Positions 9,427 through 18,415 of a stretch of DNA of 64,000 nt are shown piece by piece; position 1 is the stretch's first letter; each line of letters starts with the position of its first letter. The position numbers were made by a program, and so were the translations under genes. The notes below the pieces were generated by a model, which had not been told where the DNA came from, did not search any database, and worked only from the letters and a program-made list of their open reading frames with translations. Origin of the DNA: Adhaeribacter arboris (GTDB taxonomy: Bacteria; Bacteroidota; Bacteroidia; Cytophagales; Hymenobacteraceae); contig NZ_PYFT01000001.1 of NCBI RefSeq assembly GCF_003023845.1, forward strand, positions 2,666,001 to 2,730,000. The letters run 5' to 3'.

Positions 9427-9460
9427 TCTATTTGGTAAACGAATCTATTTGGTAAACGAA
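9427..9460. repeat. Perfect 17-bp tandem duplication
   Basis: TCTATTTGGTAAACGAA occurs twice head to tail without a mismatch. It is one of several short tandem duplications in this window. Confidence 0.95.
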
Positions 9461-9587
9461 GCATTAAGCAACCCTATTTTATCTTTTAACGAGTTTGTTT
9501 ATCCTGATTACGTATCTATATATTTTACAAGTATTGTGCCAGTTTACAGTGATAATTTTTTAATTCTCCTTGTGTCCTTATAAAATA

Positions 9588-9623
9588 GCAGCCCATTTGG
9601 CATAATATCCAAATGGGCTCTGC
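9588..9623 (-). terminator. Terminator of the lipoprotein gene
   Basis: A strong stem (GCCCATTTGG paired with CCAAATGGGC, loop CATAATAT, plus an outer AGCA/TGCT extension with a 2-base bulge) 47 bases past the stop of the minus-strand lipoprotein gene. An ATTTTAT run follows on the minus strand. Confidence 0.7.
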
Positions 9624-9669
9624 TATTTAACTCGATTAAATAACTCTCTTATAAATTACTTATAGAAAA

Positions 9670-10053
9670 CTACGGTTGAACCTCATAACCAACAATACAC
9701 GTAATCTCAACTAATTGGCCTCCTGCTAAACAAGCTTTTTCTATTTGCCCTTTATCGATAAAGCCAATTATTACTTGCTGCTTTTCTTTAACGGTGAATC
9801 CATTTATTTTGTATTGTTGCTTTTCTGAGCTAATTTTGGGTAAAGCGGCCGCATTAACAGGCACCAATATTTGGTTATTTTTAAGGACTAATACTAACCC
9901 ACATCCTGCTAAATTTTGAACAGTAGCTTGAGTATCACAGGTTTGCTGGGGTACTACCTCTTGTTCTTCTCCGGTGCAGTTTGTTAAAAAAAGGACCACT
10001 AGCAGAAGTAGCCCACATATATAAGACTTTAACACACCTTTGATTACTCTCAT
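9670..10053 (-). CDS. Small predicted lipoprotein of unknown function
   Basis: A 127-residue protein with an N-terminal signal ending in a lipobox (LFLTNC), so it is probably lipidated and anchored in the periplasm or outer membrane. The mature part is short and acidic at its start, with VPQQTCDTQATVQNLAGCGLVLVLKNNQILVP split into short strands; four Cys in the mature part could pair. I do not recognise the family, though many Bacteroidota encode similar small lipoproteins. The frame extends 8 codons upstream to another ATG (10077), but MRVIKG at 10053 gives a normal lipoprotein signal and is preferred. A META-domain lipoprotein lies upstream on the same strand. Confidence 0.7.
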   Translation of the reverse strand: MRVIKGVLKSYICGLLLLVVLFLTNCTGEEQEVVPQQTCDTQATVQNLAGCGLVLVLKNNQILVPVNAAALPKISSEKQQYKINGFTVKEKQQVIIGFIDKGQIEKACLAGGQLVEITCIVGYEVQP

Positions 10054-10237
10054 ATTAGTTAGACAAGTACAAACCAAGTAAGTTTAAAACGATAACTACC
10101 AATAAGATTCTATAGTCGCCTATTTGGTTGCTTTATGGAAAAAATTTATTTCCATTACTATCGATTAAGTTTTACTCAGATAATAATTCTTAGATTTGGT
10201 TCTAACTAATTTAACAAAATAAGACGGGATACTTGAT

Positions 10238-10672
10238 TTAATCTGTTAAAAGACGTAATGTCATGAGTAGATTAGAATGGTTATACAACTGAAGCTTTTC
10301 CCCATCTATCTGATAACGAGTGATTTGCTGCAAACTGGAAACAAAATCATCTTCAAGTTTTGCATCCGGACAAATCAGTTTAGTAGAGCCTACTCTCGAA
10401 AAAGTAATAGCACTGCCTTTGGAGCTAAATGCACCAAACAACCGATTACATCCAGCAAATCCAGTTAACTTTTGATCCGTAACATTAAATTCCAAATAAA
10501 TTGGCCGGTCCGTATTTTGCTTAATAACCTCTTGTTCATAAAGATTTATTAATATCCATTTACCACTTTCTAAAGTAACATTAGAAATGTATCCCTTCTT
10601 ATTATTAACCGAACAGTTTAGAAGTAACAGCAAGATAGCCGGCAACCCTACTAGATAAAGTATGAATCTCAT
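10238..10672 (-). CDS. META-domain (HslJ-like) lipoprotein
   Basis: A 144-residue lipoprotein: signal peptide with lipobox LLLNC (Cys20), then a META domain (about 35-140). The domain is recognised by the SGKWILINL start, the central GFAGCNRLFGAF motif and the later KLICPDAKLEDDF and LQLYN segments. META/HslJ domains occur in periplasmic or outer-membrane proteins, sometimes linked to stress or antibiotic tolerance, but the biochemical role is unknown. The ATG is followed directly by the signal. It shares strand and type with the small lipoprotein downstream, 184 bases away. Confidence 0.85.
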   Translation of the reverse strand: MRFILYLVGLPAILLLLLNCSVNNKKGYISNVTLESGKWILINLYEQEVIKQNTDRPIYLEFNVTDQKLTGFAGCNRLFGAFSSKGSAITFSRVGSTKLICPDAKLEDDFVSSLQQITRYQIDGEKLQLYNHSNLLMTLRLLTD

Positions 10673-10953
10673 ACTTAAAATTTAAAAATGGAAACTTGTG
10701 TATGCTCTATTTATTATACAACTAAAACAAACTATCTATGTTGCATTTATAACTTTACAGACCTTAAATTCTGGTAGAAATAAATCATAAAGAATGCCTG
10801 GTACAATTATTTTAATTCATCCTATTAAGTTTAAACAGGAGTAAGAAGAAAATATACGTAGACTAGTAAAAAAAGGCCTTTTTGTTAACTTAATCTCCTA
10901 TTATACGTACTAAATCTTCAATTAGCGTATAAATACTTACGTGGGAAGAAAGA

Positions 10954-11217
10954 ATGGGAATGGACAAGAAGAAAATTCAGGAGTCGAGGCTACAGTTAAA
11001 AGAATTTGGGTATCTTTACTACAGTTTGTACACCTACCGACGTAAGATTGAGGCAAATATTAGGAATATTATTAAAACAGATGTTCAGGCAGGTTTAACC
11101 TCTAAGACTCCGCCTGAAAGTTACTCGCAAACTCTAGACGAGCTTACTCAAAAACTTCGTAAAATAAATATTATTACTTCAAAGGTAATATCTTTAAATA
11201 AAGGTTACAGGCTATAA
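10954..11217 (+). CDS. Hypothetical 87-residue basic helical protein
   Basis: I do not recognise this family. It is Lys/Arg-rich, probably almost entirely helical, with no signal peptide or membrane helix. Tyr residues cluster in the first third (FGYLYYSLYTYRRK) and a heptad-like Leu/Ile pattern runs through the C-terminal half (LDELTQKLRKINIITSKVISL). A purine-rich GGGAAGAAAG lies just before the ATG; an in-frame second ATG two codons later is an alternative start. It is convergent with the XRE-type gene, with 52 bases between the stops. Confidence 0.6.
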   Translation: MGMDKKKIQESRLQLKEFGYLYYSLYTYRRKIEANIRNIIKTDVQAGLTSKTPPESYSQTLDELTQKLRKINIITSKVISLNKGYRL

Positions 11218-11269
11218 AAGTAATTCAGCCTTATAAAGGTGTAGGATTAGCTTTTAAGATAAAGAAAAC

Positions 11270-11674
11270 TTAAAGTTCCTTGGTTAATTCGGTAATACGA
11301 GCTTTAAGTTCATCAATCTTAGAAGTATTCTTTTTAGTTCGCTCAATTTCATCCAGTACTTCTAGAAGTTTTTGCATTTCTGTTAAATGCTTCATCCGGT
11401 TTTTATGCATTAATTCTGCATCGATACTGGAGAGCGGAATATTTTGTTCTTTAAAAATATTTCCTTCCCCGTATATCACCCAGTGAGAATTTAAATTAGG
11501 TAACTTATTTAAAACAGCTAGTAAATCATCCATACAGTAATTTTTACCAGAGATTATGTTAGATATAAGCATGGCAGAGGTACCGGTTCGTTCTCCCATA
11601 ACAAAAACATCTAATCCTTTAATTCTCATATAGAAACTTAACCGTGTTCCAATCTGATCTAAATTAACTGCCAT
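11270..11674 (-). CDS. XRE-type helix-turn-helix regulator with coiled-coil tail
   Basis: Probable DNA-binding protein of 134 residues. Residues 5-60 fit a Cro/C1-type HTH (IGTRLSFYMRIKGL, GTSAMLISNIISGKNYC), followed by the LNSHWVIYGEGNIF segment that closely follows the family pattern 'NxxWLLTGEGEMF' in Bacteroidota XRE proteins. Residues 85-134 form a predicted coiled coil (EMQKLLEVLDEIERTKK, IDELKARITELTKEL), likely for dimerisation. The gene has no obvious partner or toxin next to it. Target unknown. Confidence 0.78.
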   Translation of the reverse strand: MAVNLDQIGTRLSFYMRIKGLDVFVMGERTGTSAMLISNIISGKNYCMDDLLAVLNKLPNLNSHWVIYGEGNIFKEQNIPLSSIDAELMHKNRMKHLTEMQKLLEVLDEIERTKKNTSKIDELKARITELTKEL

Positions 11675-11868
11675 ACCTGTATTTTGAATAATAATGTAAA
11701 CTTTTATTAATATATGTTCTACAAATTTTAGAATTAACTAGTTCCGGCCCTTAGAAAGGTAGAAGATATTACCTCTCTTCACAAATTTATTTTTTAAAAC
11801 CAAAAAATGGCTTACCCGGGCAACTTATCCTTCCTGCAATATTAACTTATTAGTTTATCACATAAAAA

Positions 11869-11892
11869 AAACCAGCTTAGTAGAGCTGGTTT
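11869..11892 (-). terminator. Intrinsic terminator of the 56-residue small ORF
   Basis: A 9-bp stem AAACCAGCT/AGCTGGTTT with a 6-base loop. On the minus strand it is followed by a run of T. It lies 17 bases beyond the stop of the small ORF at 11909-12079 and supports that ORF being a separate transcript. Confidence 0.85.
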
Positions 11893-11908
11893 AATTTAAA
11901 TGCTGATT

Positions 11909-12079
11909 TTAGTTCAAGGAGTAAGTATAATTTCCAAAATCAGGTATAATCATGAATGGATAACTACGTGGTTCAGGTGTACGAATAAGCTTGTTATGTA
12001 CCACCATTCCCCGAAACCGTTTAGTATACCGGTAGTTATAGGTTAACTCAACAGGTAATATTATAATAGTGTTTTTCAT
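11909..12079 (-). CDS. Small hypothetical protein, 56 residues
   Basis: An unrecognised short gene: ATG, 56 codons and TAA. It starts MKNTIIILPVELTYNYRYTK and ends with NYTYSLN. It is basic in the middle (KRFRG, HNKLIRTPEPR) and rich in Tyr, Pro and Ile. The support is threefold: a purine-rich AAGGAAGAAAAA just upstream of the ATG, a textbook terminator immediately downstream, and isolation in an otherwise gene-free stretch. There is no signal peptide or membrane helix. It could be a small regulatory peptide or an antitoxin-sized protein, but nothing in the sequence assigns a function. Confidence 0.6.
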   Translation of the reverse strand: MKNTIIILPVELTYNYRYTKRFRGMVVHNKLIRTPEPRSYPFMIIPDFGNYTYSLN

Positions 12080-13426
12080 AAGCTTTTTCTTCCTTGTATA
12101 ATTAATAACTTAAGTCCGGCTATTTGTATAAATAGATCATAGTCGAAAACAGACTTAATAAAAAGTACATACCGGCTAAGATTTTACTTTACTCTTCTCC
12201 TAGCTTTTTTAGTTGTTAGACTTAGTATAATGTTGTACGGCTATTTTAGATTTTATTTATTCATAAAAATGATTAAATTTTGAACATTTCTAATAATATA
12301 GAAGCGAACTGTAGTCTAAATAACTCTCTTAGTATAATAAATCTAGTAAGAGATATCTTTAAAAATAGTTATTAAGTTTATTCTCTAAAACAATAGGGTG
12401 CAATTTAATGGAAGTAGTAACCACTACTAAGAATGTTTTCAACCATTACCTTCTAACAGGCAGCACATTGATAACTTATAGTACTTTCATCATAAATTAT
12501 TAAATTTGGAAAGTTTTTCAACAATCCCATTATTCCATGTAGTTTTAATGTAAACTAGTTGCTCGTAGGATCATTATTGCATATAAATAATTTATAAAAC
12601 TAGAGAATACCAATCTCTTAAGTTACTTAGCAAGACCTTTATGGAGAAAATAAAATCTATTGATTAAAGAAATTTTTCTTCTAAATAAAAAGCCTAGTTC
12701 TTACATTATTGCTAGTCCTTATACTATTGATTTAAATTAAAAGAAGGCAATCTTTACTTGATGGTTTTGAATAATTATCTTATCACTTGAGATTTTATTT
12801 AACTAGCTATTCGCTTACCAGTTAATTGACTCTATATGAATGCTTAATAATAGAATCTCTTACATTAAGCCACTTGATACTACTTAGCATAATTTACATC
12901 TAACTAAGTCAGGCATACGTATCTGTTATAAGAAGTAATCTTGTATTAAGGATTGAAAATAATTTAAATTTCTAATACTGGCTTAAAATTTGTGCCTTGC
13001 GATGACTTGAAAAAGTAAGTTTCTAAAGGAGTTACTTAAAGTTAAAACTGAATAAATTATATTAAATAAACCTTATATACCATTATTTATATTATTGGCC
13101 TACTATTTGTATAATGCTTAATAAACTGGTCAGAATATAGAAGGTTTGCTAAATGAAGTAAACTACAATTTACAATTGCTATAGCTAACTGCTGAAATCT
13201 ATTGTTAGGATCTTAAAACAACTAGTTAGCAGATTGTAAAACAAACATGATTTATTTAAAATAAAAGAATATTTATAGCAAACAAATGAGAAGAAGAATA
13301 GCTGAAATAAATTTAATTGTTTATAATTTTTTAATCTATAATTAGATTTTTTTACACTTTTTATATAAAAAAACTGTTTACTTTGTAATTATATATCTTA
13401 TAGTACTGAATATTTATAAAAGTCTG
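12080..13426. other. 1.35-kb AT-rich region upstream of the polysaccharide locus
   Basis: Very AT-rich and without a convincing gene on either strand. The best short frame is 12408-12503 on the + strand (31 codons), with no supporting signal. It probably contains the promoter and a leader for the exopolysaccharide locus, and may include decayed sequence at the border of a transferred island. No riboswitch, JUMPstart-like or hairpin element was recognised. Confidence 0.5.
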
Positions 13427-14218
13427 ATGACTAAAATGTACAAATCATTTTATTTAATAATTTTTGTTTTCTTATTTTCTTGTGGCTCTAGCCGAAACCT
13501 GGTTTATTTCAGTGATCTACAAGAAAATAATGATCAAAGCACTAAGATTCTTAACGCTGTAGATCCTAAGATTCAGCCAGATGATCTTTTAGGTATTAGT
13601 GTCAGCACTTTAAACCCTGAATCTAATGCCTTGTTTAACAGCGGTATATTGCTACCTCCAACCGTTACGAACACTAATAACACAAATACCAATTTAGTTA
13701 AAGATGGATACCTTGTTGATAAAAACGGTTTTATTAGTTATCCGGTTCTAGGACAAGTTAAGTTGGGAGGATTATCTAAAGAAGAAGCTACCAAGAAAAT
13801 GATTGCCGAACTTAAAAGATACATTAAAGGGGAACCAATTGTTAATATTCGTTATTTAAACTTTAAAGTTACGGTTATAGGAGAAGTAAACAGACCCTCT
13901 ACCATTACAGTACCAACTGAAAAAATCAATGTTTTGGAAGCCTTGGGAATGGCTGGTGACATGACGGTTTATGGTAAAAGAGAAAACGTTTTAATTATTC
14001 GGGAAAAAGAAGGCAAACGAAATATTACCCGCATTAATTTAAACACTAAAGAAACACTGAATTCACCTTATTTCTACCTACAACAAAACGATGTAGTGTA
14101 TGTAGAACCTGTTGTGGGTAAATATCGAGCTACTCAAGCAAATACTAATAGAAACCTTTCAACCATATTAGTTGGAGCTACCTCCTTACTCACACTTATT
14201 ATTACTAGATTTTTTTAA
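13427..14218 (+). CDS. Wza-like polysaccharide export lipoprotein
   Basis: Outer-membrane export channel component of the capsule/exopolysaccharide machine, 263 residues. It has a lipoprotein signal with lipobox LFSC (Cys19), a polysaccharide export domain (about 50-140, with IQPDDLLGISV and GYLVDKNGFISYPVLGQVKLGG) and a SLBB domain (about 145-215, VTVIGEVNRPSTITVP). A C-terminal hydrophobic helix (about 238-262) may cross the outer membrane as in Wza. A second ATG three codons in is an equally good start. It is 10 bases upstream of the Wzc-like kinase, the usual operon pairing. Confidence 0.92.
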   Translation: MTKMYKSFYLIIFVFLFSCGSSRNLVYFSDLQENNDQSTKILNAVDPKIQPDDLLGISVSTLNPESNALFNSGILLPPTVTNTNNTNTNLVKDGYLVDKNGFISYPVLGQVKLGGLSKEEATKKMIAELKRYIKGEPIVNIRYLNFKVTVIGEVNRPSTITVPTEKINVLEALGMAGDMTVYGKRENVLIIREKEGKRNITRINLNTKETLNSPYFYLQQNDVVYVEPVVGKYRATQANTNRNLSTILVGATSLLTLIITRFF

Positions 14219-14228
14219 TGAATGATAT

Positions 14229-16571
14229 ATGGCTAGTAGAGAAATCCTTCCATTTGAAACCGAGCAAGTAAGCTTAAAGAGCATATTAAATAAATACGTA
14301 AAGTATTGGCCTTTATTTGTAGCGTCCGTTATACTCTGCTTAGGTCTTGCCTATTTATACCTACTTTATGCTACACCCGAGTACACTATAGTAAGTACTA
14401 TCCAAATCAAAGACGATAAAAAAGATCCGAACGGCTCTAAAAATGAAGCTTTTAATGATTTAGATATTTTTCAATCTACCAGAAGTGTTCACAATGAGAT
14501 TCAAGTATTTAAAGCTAAAAGTTTAATGCTAAGAGTACTTAAGGAGCTTTCCATGAATACTACCTATTATATAGATGGTCCATTGAAAGAAAGCGAAGTA
14601 TATGCTAATTACTTGCCAATTAAAGTGGTTGTAAGCCAATTTAATCCGTTAGTTTATGATAATAATTTAGTTGCCATTAATCTGGAAGATAAAAACACCT
14701 TTACTTTAAAGGATGCACAAGGAATAAAGGCGTATAAAATCGGGCAGCAGATTTCCAAGCCTTATGCCACCTTTACTGTTCTGGCCAATCCTCTTAATGC
14801 TGCCAGCGAAATCAGAAACATTAAAATTAGATTTAACAATTTAGATAAGCTGGCTACGGCTTATAATAGCAAATTAGAGGTAGCTCCTATTACCAAAGAA
14901 ACCAATGTTCTTTCTATAACCTTAACTGAGGCTGTACCGGAAAAAGGGAAAGATATTGTAAATAAACTAATTGAAGTTTATAATAAAGAGGCTATTGAGG
15001 ATAAAAATATTATTGCTACTAATACGGTTCAATTTATTGACGCCCGTTTAAAAGATTTAACTGCTGAGCTGTCTAATGTCGAAAAACAGGTTGAAAGCTT
15101 AAAAAGAAAAAATGTATTTACTGATGTAGAAGCAGAGGCACAATTATCAATTACGAATGCTAGCGATTATAACCGGGAGTTAACCGACTGGGGTATTCAA
15201 ATTGAGGTACTTAACTCACTTGAGAACTACCTGAAAAGACAAAAAGGCAGATACGAATTAGCACCTAGTAATTTAAATATTAAAGATCCTACACTATTAG
15301 ATTTAATTACAAGATTTAATGCTTTGCAGTTAGAACGGCAACGTATGTTACGGACAACTCAGCCTGATAATCCTTTGGTTTTAAACTTAAATGAGCAATT
15401 GAGCACTTTACAAGCCAATATGTTAGAAAACCTGAAGAATATCAAGAGCGGATTGGTTATAACCCGTAATAAGTTACGCTCAAATGTAGCTCAAAACGCT
15501 TCCAGAATCAAACAAGTGCCTTCTATGGAACGCGATTTATTGGAAATCAATAGACAGCAAGGCATTAAACAAGCGCTTTATCAATATTTGTTGCAAAAAC
15601 GTGAAGAAGCTGCTCTTTCCTTAGCTGCCACTGTTTCTATTTCCCGGATAATAGATCCTCCTTTTGCCGGTGACTCTCCAACTAAACCTAAGAAACCTCT
15701 GGTATTATTATTAGCTTTAATAATTGGAATGGGCCTTCCTTTTGCCTTTGTAGTTATAAAAGACAGCTTCAATGATAGAGTTCAAGAGTTTAAAGATGTT
15801 GAACTTGTTACTGCCGCTCCTTTACTTGGTGAAATATCGCATAATGATACAAGAGAAACTTTAGTAGTAACTGACAAAAGCAGAAGCTTGGTAGCAGAAC
15901 TATTTCGTCATAATCGAGCCAATTTACAACTAGCTACATTAGGCCAAGATAACAAGATTATATTAGTTACTTCAAGTATGGCCGGCGAGGGCAAGACCTT
16001 CTTTAGCTTAAACTTAGCCTCAAGTTTAGCCTTAGCGGGCAAGAAGGTTGCCGTAGTAGATTTCGATTTGAGAAAATCTGGATTAACGCAGAGCTTGGGT
16101 ATACCAAATGAAAAAGGAATAAGCAATTACCTGAATTCCGAAATATCTGCCGTAGATGATATTATAGTAGCCTTGCAAACAGTTGCTGGTCTTTATGCCG
16201 TTGGTTCTGGTCCGATTCCATATAATCCAGCCGAGTTAATGTTATTACCCAAAGTGGGAGAGTTAATTGAGGAATTAAAAGATAGATTTGACCATATTGT
16301 ATTAGATACCTCTCCTGTTGGACAAGTAGCAGATGCCCTTTCACTTTCGCCTTACATCGATTCTACTATCTATTTAATGCGATATAACTATACCCTTAAA
16401 GACCAGGTTAACATAATTGAAGACATTTATAAGAACAATAAGCTGAAAAATCTTATGATGGTCTTGAATGATGCCAAGAAAACAAAAGGCTACGGAAGTT
16501 ACGGGTACGGATACACCGAGGAGAAGAATGTATCCTGGAAAGCAAAAGCTAGAAACCGAGCTAATGTTTAA
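14229..16571 (+). CDS. Wzc-like chain-length regulator fused to BY-type tyrosine autokinase
   Basis: Inner-membrane co-polymerase of 780 residues that controls polysaccharide chain length and export. It has a Wzz domain with a first transmembrane helix (about 30-50), a long periplasmic coiled-coil part (about 260-430), a second helix with the Pro-rich segment PTKPKKP (about 485-515), and then a cytosolic BY-kinase. The kinase has Walker A SSMAGEGKT (about 582-590), Walker A' VVDFDLR and Walker B HIVLDTS. The C-terminus carries four clustered tyrosines (GYGSYGYGY), the typical autophosphorylation tail. It should work with the Wza-like protein just upstream. Confidence 0.94.
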   Translation: MASREILPFETEQVSLKSILNKYVKYWPLFVASVILCLGLAYLYLLYATPEYTIVSTIQIKDDKKDPNGSKNEAFNDLDIFQSTRSVHNEIQVFKAKSLMLRVLKELSMNTTYYIDGPLKESEVYANYLPIKVVVSQFNPLVYDNNLVAINLEDKNTFTLKDAQGIKAYKIGQQISKPYATFTVLANPLNAASEIRNIKIRFNNLDKLATAYNSKLEVAPITKETNVLSITLTEAVPEKGKDIVNKLIEVYNKEAIEDKNIIATNTVQFIDARLKDLTAELSNVEKQVESLKRKNVFTDVEAEAQLSITNASDYNRELTDWGIQIEVLNSLENYLKRQKGRYELAPSNLNIKDPTLLDLITRFNALQLERQRMLRTTQPDNPLVLNLNEQLSTLQANMLENLKNIKSGLVITRNKLRSNVAQNASRIKQVPSMERDLLEINRQQGIKQALYQYLLQKREEAALSLAATVSISRIIDPPFAGDSPTKPKKPLVLLLALIIGMGLPFAFVVIKDSFNDRVQEFKDVELVTAAPLLGEISHNDTRETLVVTDKSRSLVAELFRHNRANLQLATLGQDNKIILVTSSMAGEGKTFFSLNLASSLALAGKKVAVVDFDLRKSGLTQSLGIPNEKGISNYLNSEISAVDDIIVALQTVAGLYAVGSGPIPYNPAELMLLPKVGELIEELKDRFDHIVLDTSPVGQVADALSLSPYIDSTIYLMRYNYTLKDQVNIIEDIYKNNKLKNLMMVLNDAKKTKGYGSYGYGYTEEKNVSWKAKARNRANV

Positions 16572-16619
16572 TCCTGTAATAAGAAGTAAATAAAAAATCT
16601 AGTATAAGTATTTTTTAGT

Positions 16620-16653
16620 CCTTTATAAATTAAACGCCTTTATAAATTAACTG
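16620..16653. repeat. Near-perfect 17-bp tandem duplication
   Basis: CCTTTATAAATTAA begins both units; the last three bases differ (ACG versus CTG). It lies between the Wzc-like and Wzx genes. Confidence 0.85.
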
Positions 16654-16717
16654 ATAGTAACTTAACCTTTAAGGTCTAATTAATTCAGTTAAGTTAATTG
16701 TTAATCATCTCGTAAAT

Positions 16718-18178
16718 ATGGATTCTCATAACCTGAAAGGGAAAGTAGTAACGGGTGTATTTTGGAACGTTGTTCAACTTCTTATAAATAGATCTTTTGA
16801 TTTTGCCATTAAACTTATTTTAGCAAGGCTTCTATTTCCAAATCAATTTGGAATTGTTGGGATGGCTACTGTTTTCACCAGCTTTGTGCAAGTATTTAAT
16901 GATTTAGGAATTGGCGCCGCTCTCGTACAAAGAAAAGAAGAACAATTAAAAGAAGTACATTATCATACCTCTTTTTGGACTGGAGTTATATGGTCGGTGG
17001 CTATTTATTTAATAATATTTTTTGCAGTGGCTCCATTGGCTGCCGTCTTTTACAAAGAACCTGTTTTACGCAGCATTATTCCCGTATTAAGTATAGGAGT
17101 ATTATCAAGCCCAATAAATTTAGTTCATAATGCTCAATTAACTAAACAAATGAACTTCAAGAAGCTTGCTTTTATTAGCAACGTTTCTACTATTTTCTCC
17201 GGGACTCTGGCCTTAGTTTTAGCTTACTTAGGTTATGGCATTTGGGCTTTAGTATTTAATTCTGTCGCCACATTTATAGTTGCCATGCCTTTATACTTTA
17301 AAGCAACAGGCTGGTTTCCTAAATTTATGTGGGACAAACAGGCATTCCAGGATATATTTGGTTTTGGAGTTTATACTACCGGGACGAATCTATTTAACAA
17401 CTTGATACAAAAAATTGATTATTTATTAATTGGCAAATTACTAAGCGCCTCCGCTTTAGGTACCTACACTTTAGCTTTTGTACTTACCGATACTTTTAGA
17501 AGCCAGTTAATGAATATTATGAATAAGGTAATGTATCCTGTTTACGGTAAAAAACAAGATGATAGTCTCTCTCTTAAGCGCTATTATCTAAATGTTGTAA
17601 AGTACAATAGTATCGTTATTTATCCCATAATGGTGTTTTTAGTAGTTCTAGGTGAGCCTTTTATCAATAATTTTTTTGGCACCAAATGGCATGATACCAT
17701 TCTGCCTTTACAAATACTTGCCTTATCGGTTATGGTACATATGATGGTTAATAGTCATGGCTCATTGATTCGGGGATTGGGACGTCCCAAGTTAGAAATG
17801 AACATGCAGCTATTCAAAGCTTTGTTTCTCTATGTACCCTTAATTTCATTAGGTATATATAAATTTGGTATAATAGGAGCCGCTTATGCTTATTTGGTAA
17901 ATAAAGCATTAGAAGTAATAATAGCCCAATACTTCCTAAAAAAACTATTAAATATATCTTTTGGAGAGTTATTGTCCAGTTTAAAGGCCCCTTTAGTAGC
18001 GAGTATTGTTGCATATTTAATTTCTTATGCGCTTTATAATGCTCATATACACTTTGTGCTATGCGGTTTTGGTTTAATGATTAGTTATGCAGGAGTAATC
18101 TGGCTTTTTATGAAATCGGAATTGAACTTGCAAATTCAACAATTCAAAAATCGTAATAAGAAACAAGTTGCTATTTAG
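16718..18178 (+). CDS. Wzx-type oligosaccharide flippase
   Basis: Inner-membrane protein of 486 residues with about 12-14 transmembrane helices, of the polysaccharide transporter (MOP/MATE-like) family. It should flip undecaprenyl-linked repeat units to the periplasm. The N-terminus KVVTGVFWNVVQLLINRSFDF and the early LARLLFPNQFGIVGMATVF segment are typical of the WzxC-like branch in Bacteroidota. Together with Wzy, Wza-like and Wzc-like proteins it defines a Wzx/Wzy-dependent pathway. The sugar specificity cannot be read from sequence. Confidence 0.92.
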   Translation: MDSHNLKGKVVTGVFWNVVQLLINRSFDFAIKLILARLLFPNQFGIVGMATVFTSFVQVFNDLGIGAALVQRKEEQLKEVHYHTSFWTGVIWSVAIYLIIFFAVAPLAAVFYKEPVLRSIIPVLSIGVLSSPINLVHNAQLTKQMNFKKLAFISNVSTIFSGTLALVLAYLGYGIWALVFNSVATFIVAMPLYFKATGWFPKFMWDKQAFQDIFGFGVYTTGTNLFNNLIQKIDYLLIGKLLSASALGTYTLAFVLTDTFRSQLMNIMNKVMYPVYGKKQDDSLSLKRYYLNVVKYNSIVIYPIMVFLVVLGEPFINNFFGTKWHDTILPLQILALSVMVHMMVNSHGSLIRGLGRPKLEMNMQLFKALFLYVPLISLGIYKFGIIGAAYAYLVNKALEVIIAQYFLKKLLNISFGELLSSLKAPLVASIVAYLISYALYNAHIHFVLCGFGLMISYAGVIWLFMKSELNLQIQQFKNRNKKQVAI

Positions 18179-18415
18179 GTAGCTTTTAAACCTTTACATA
18201 CTTGGTACTTTAACGCTTCTATGAGTTTTATAAATCTTTCTTTATCTAATTAGCTGTATTAACTAAAAAGTTAAAGAAAGATTTTAGCAGAAACCTTAAA
18301 AACGCATAAGCAAGTATTATAATTAAGGTTAATTACACTGACGATTAATTTAATATTACTTTTCTGTTTGGAACTAAAAATGATAAGCTCTCAGTAATAA
18401 ACAAAATTTAAGCTA

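Larger units (their letters stand above)
9162..9669. other. 508-base intergenic region with two hairpins and a tandem repeat
   Basis: It contains a terminator-like hairpin on the minus strand (9338-9358), a perfect 17-bp tandem duplication (9427-9460) and a stronger hairpin (9588-9623) behind the lipoprotein gene. A minus-strand ATG near 9470 opens a frame of only 16 codons that spans the duplication. No convincing gene is seen; a small RNA on the minus strand is possible. Confidence 0.5.

Noticed and set aside
12408-12503. 31-codon frame in the gene-poor region before the exopolysaccharide locus
   Set aside because: No ribosome-binding or terminator support and no recognised product; such frames are expected by chance.
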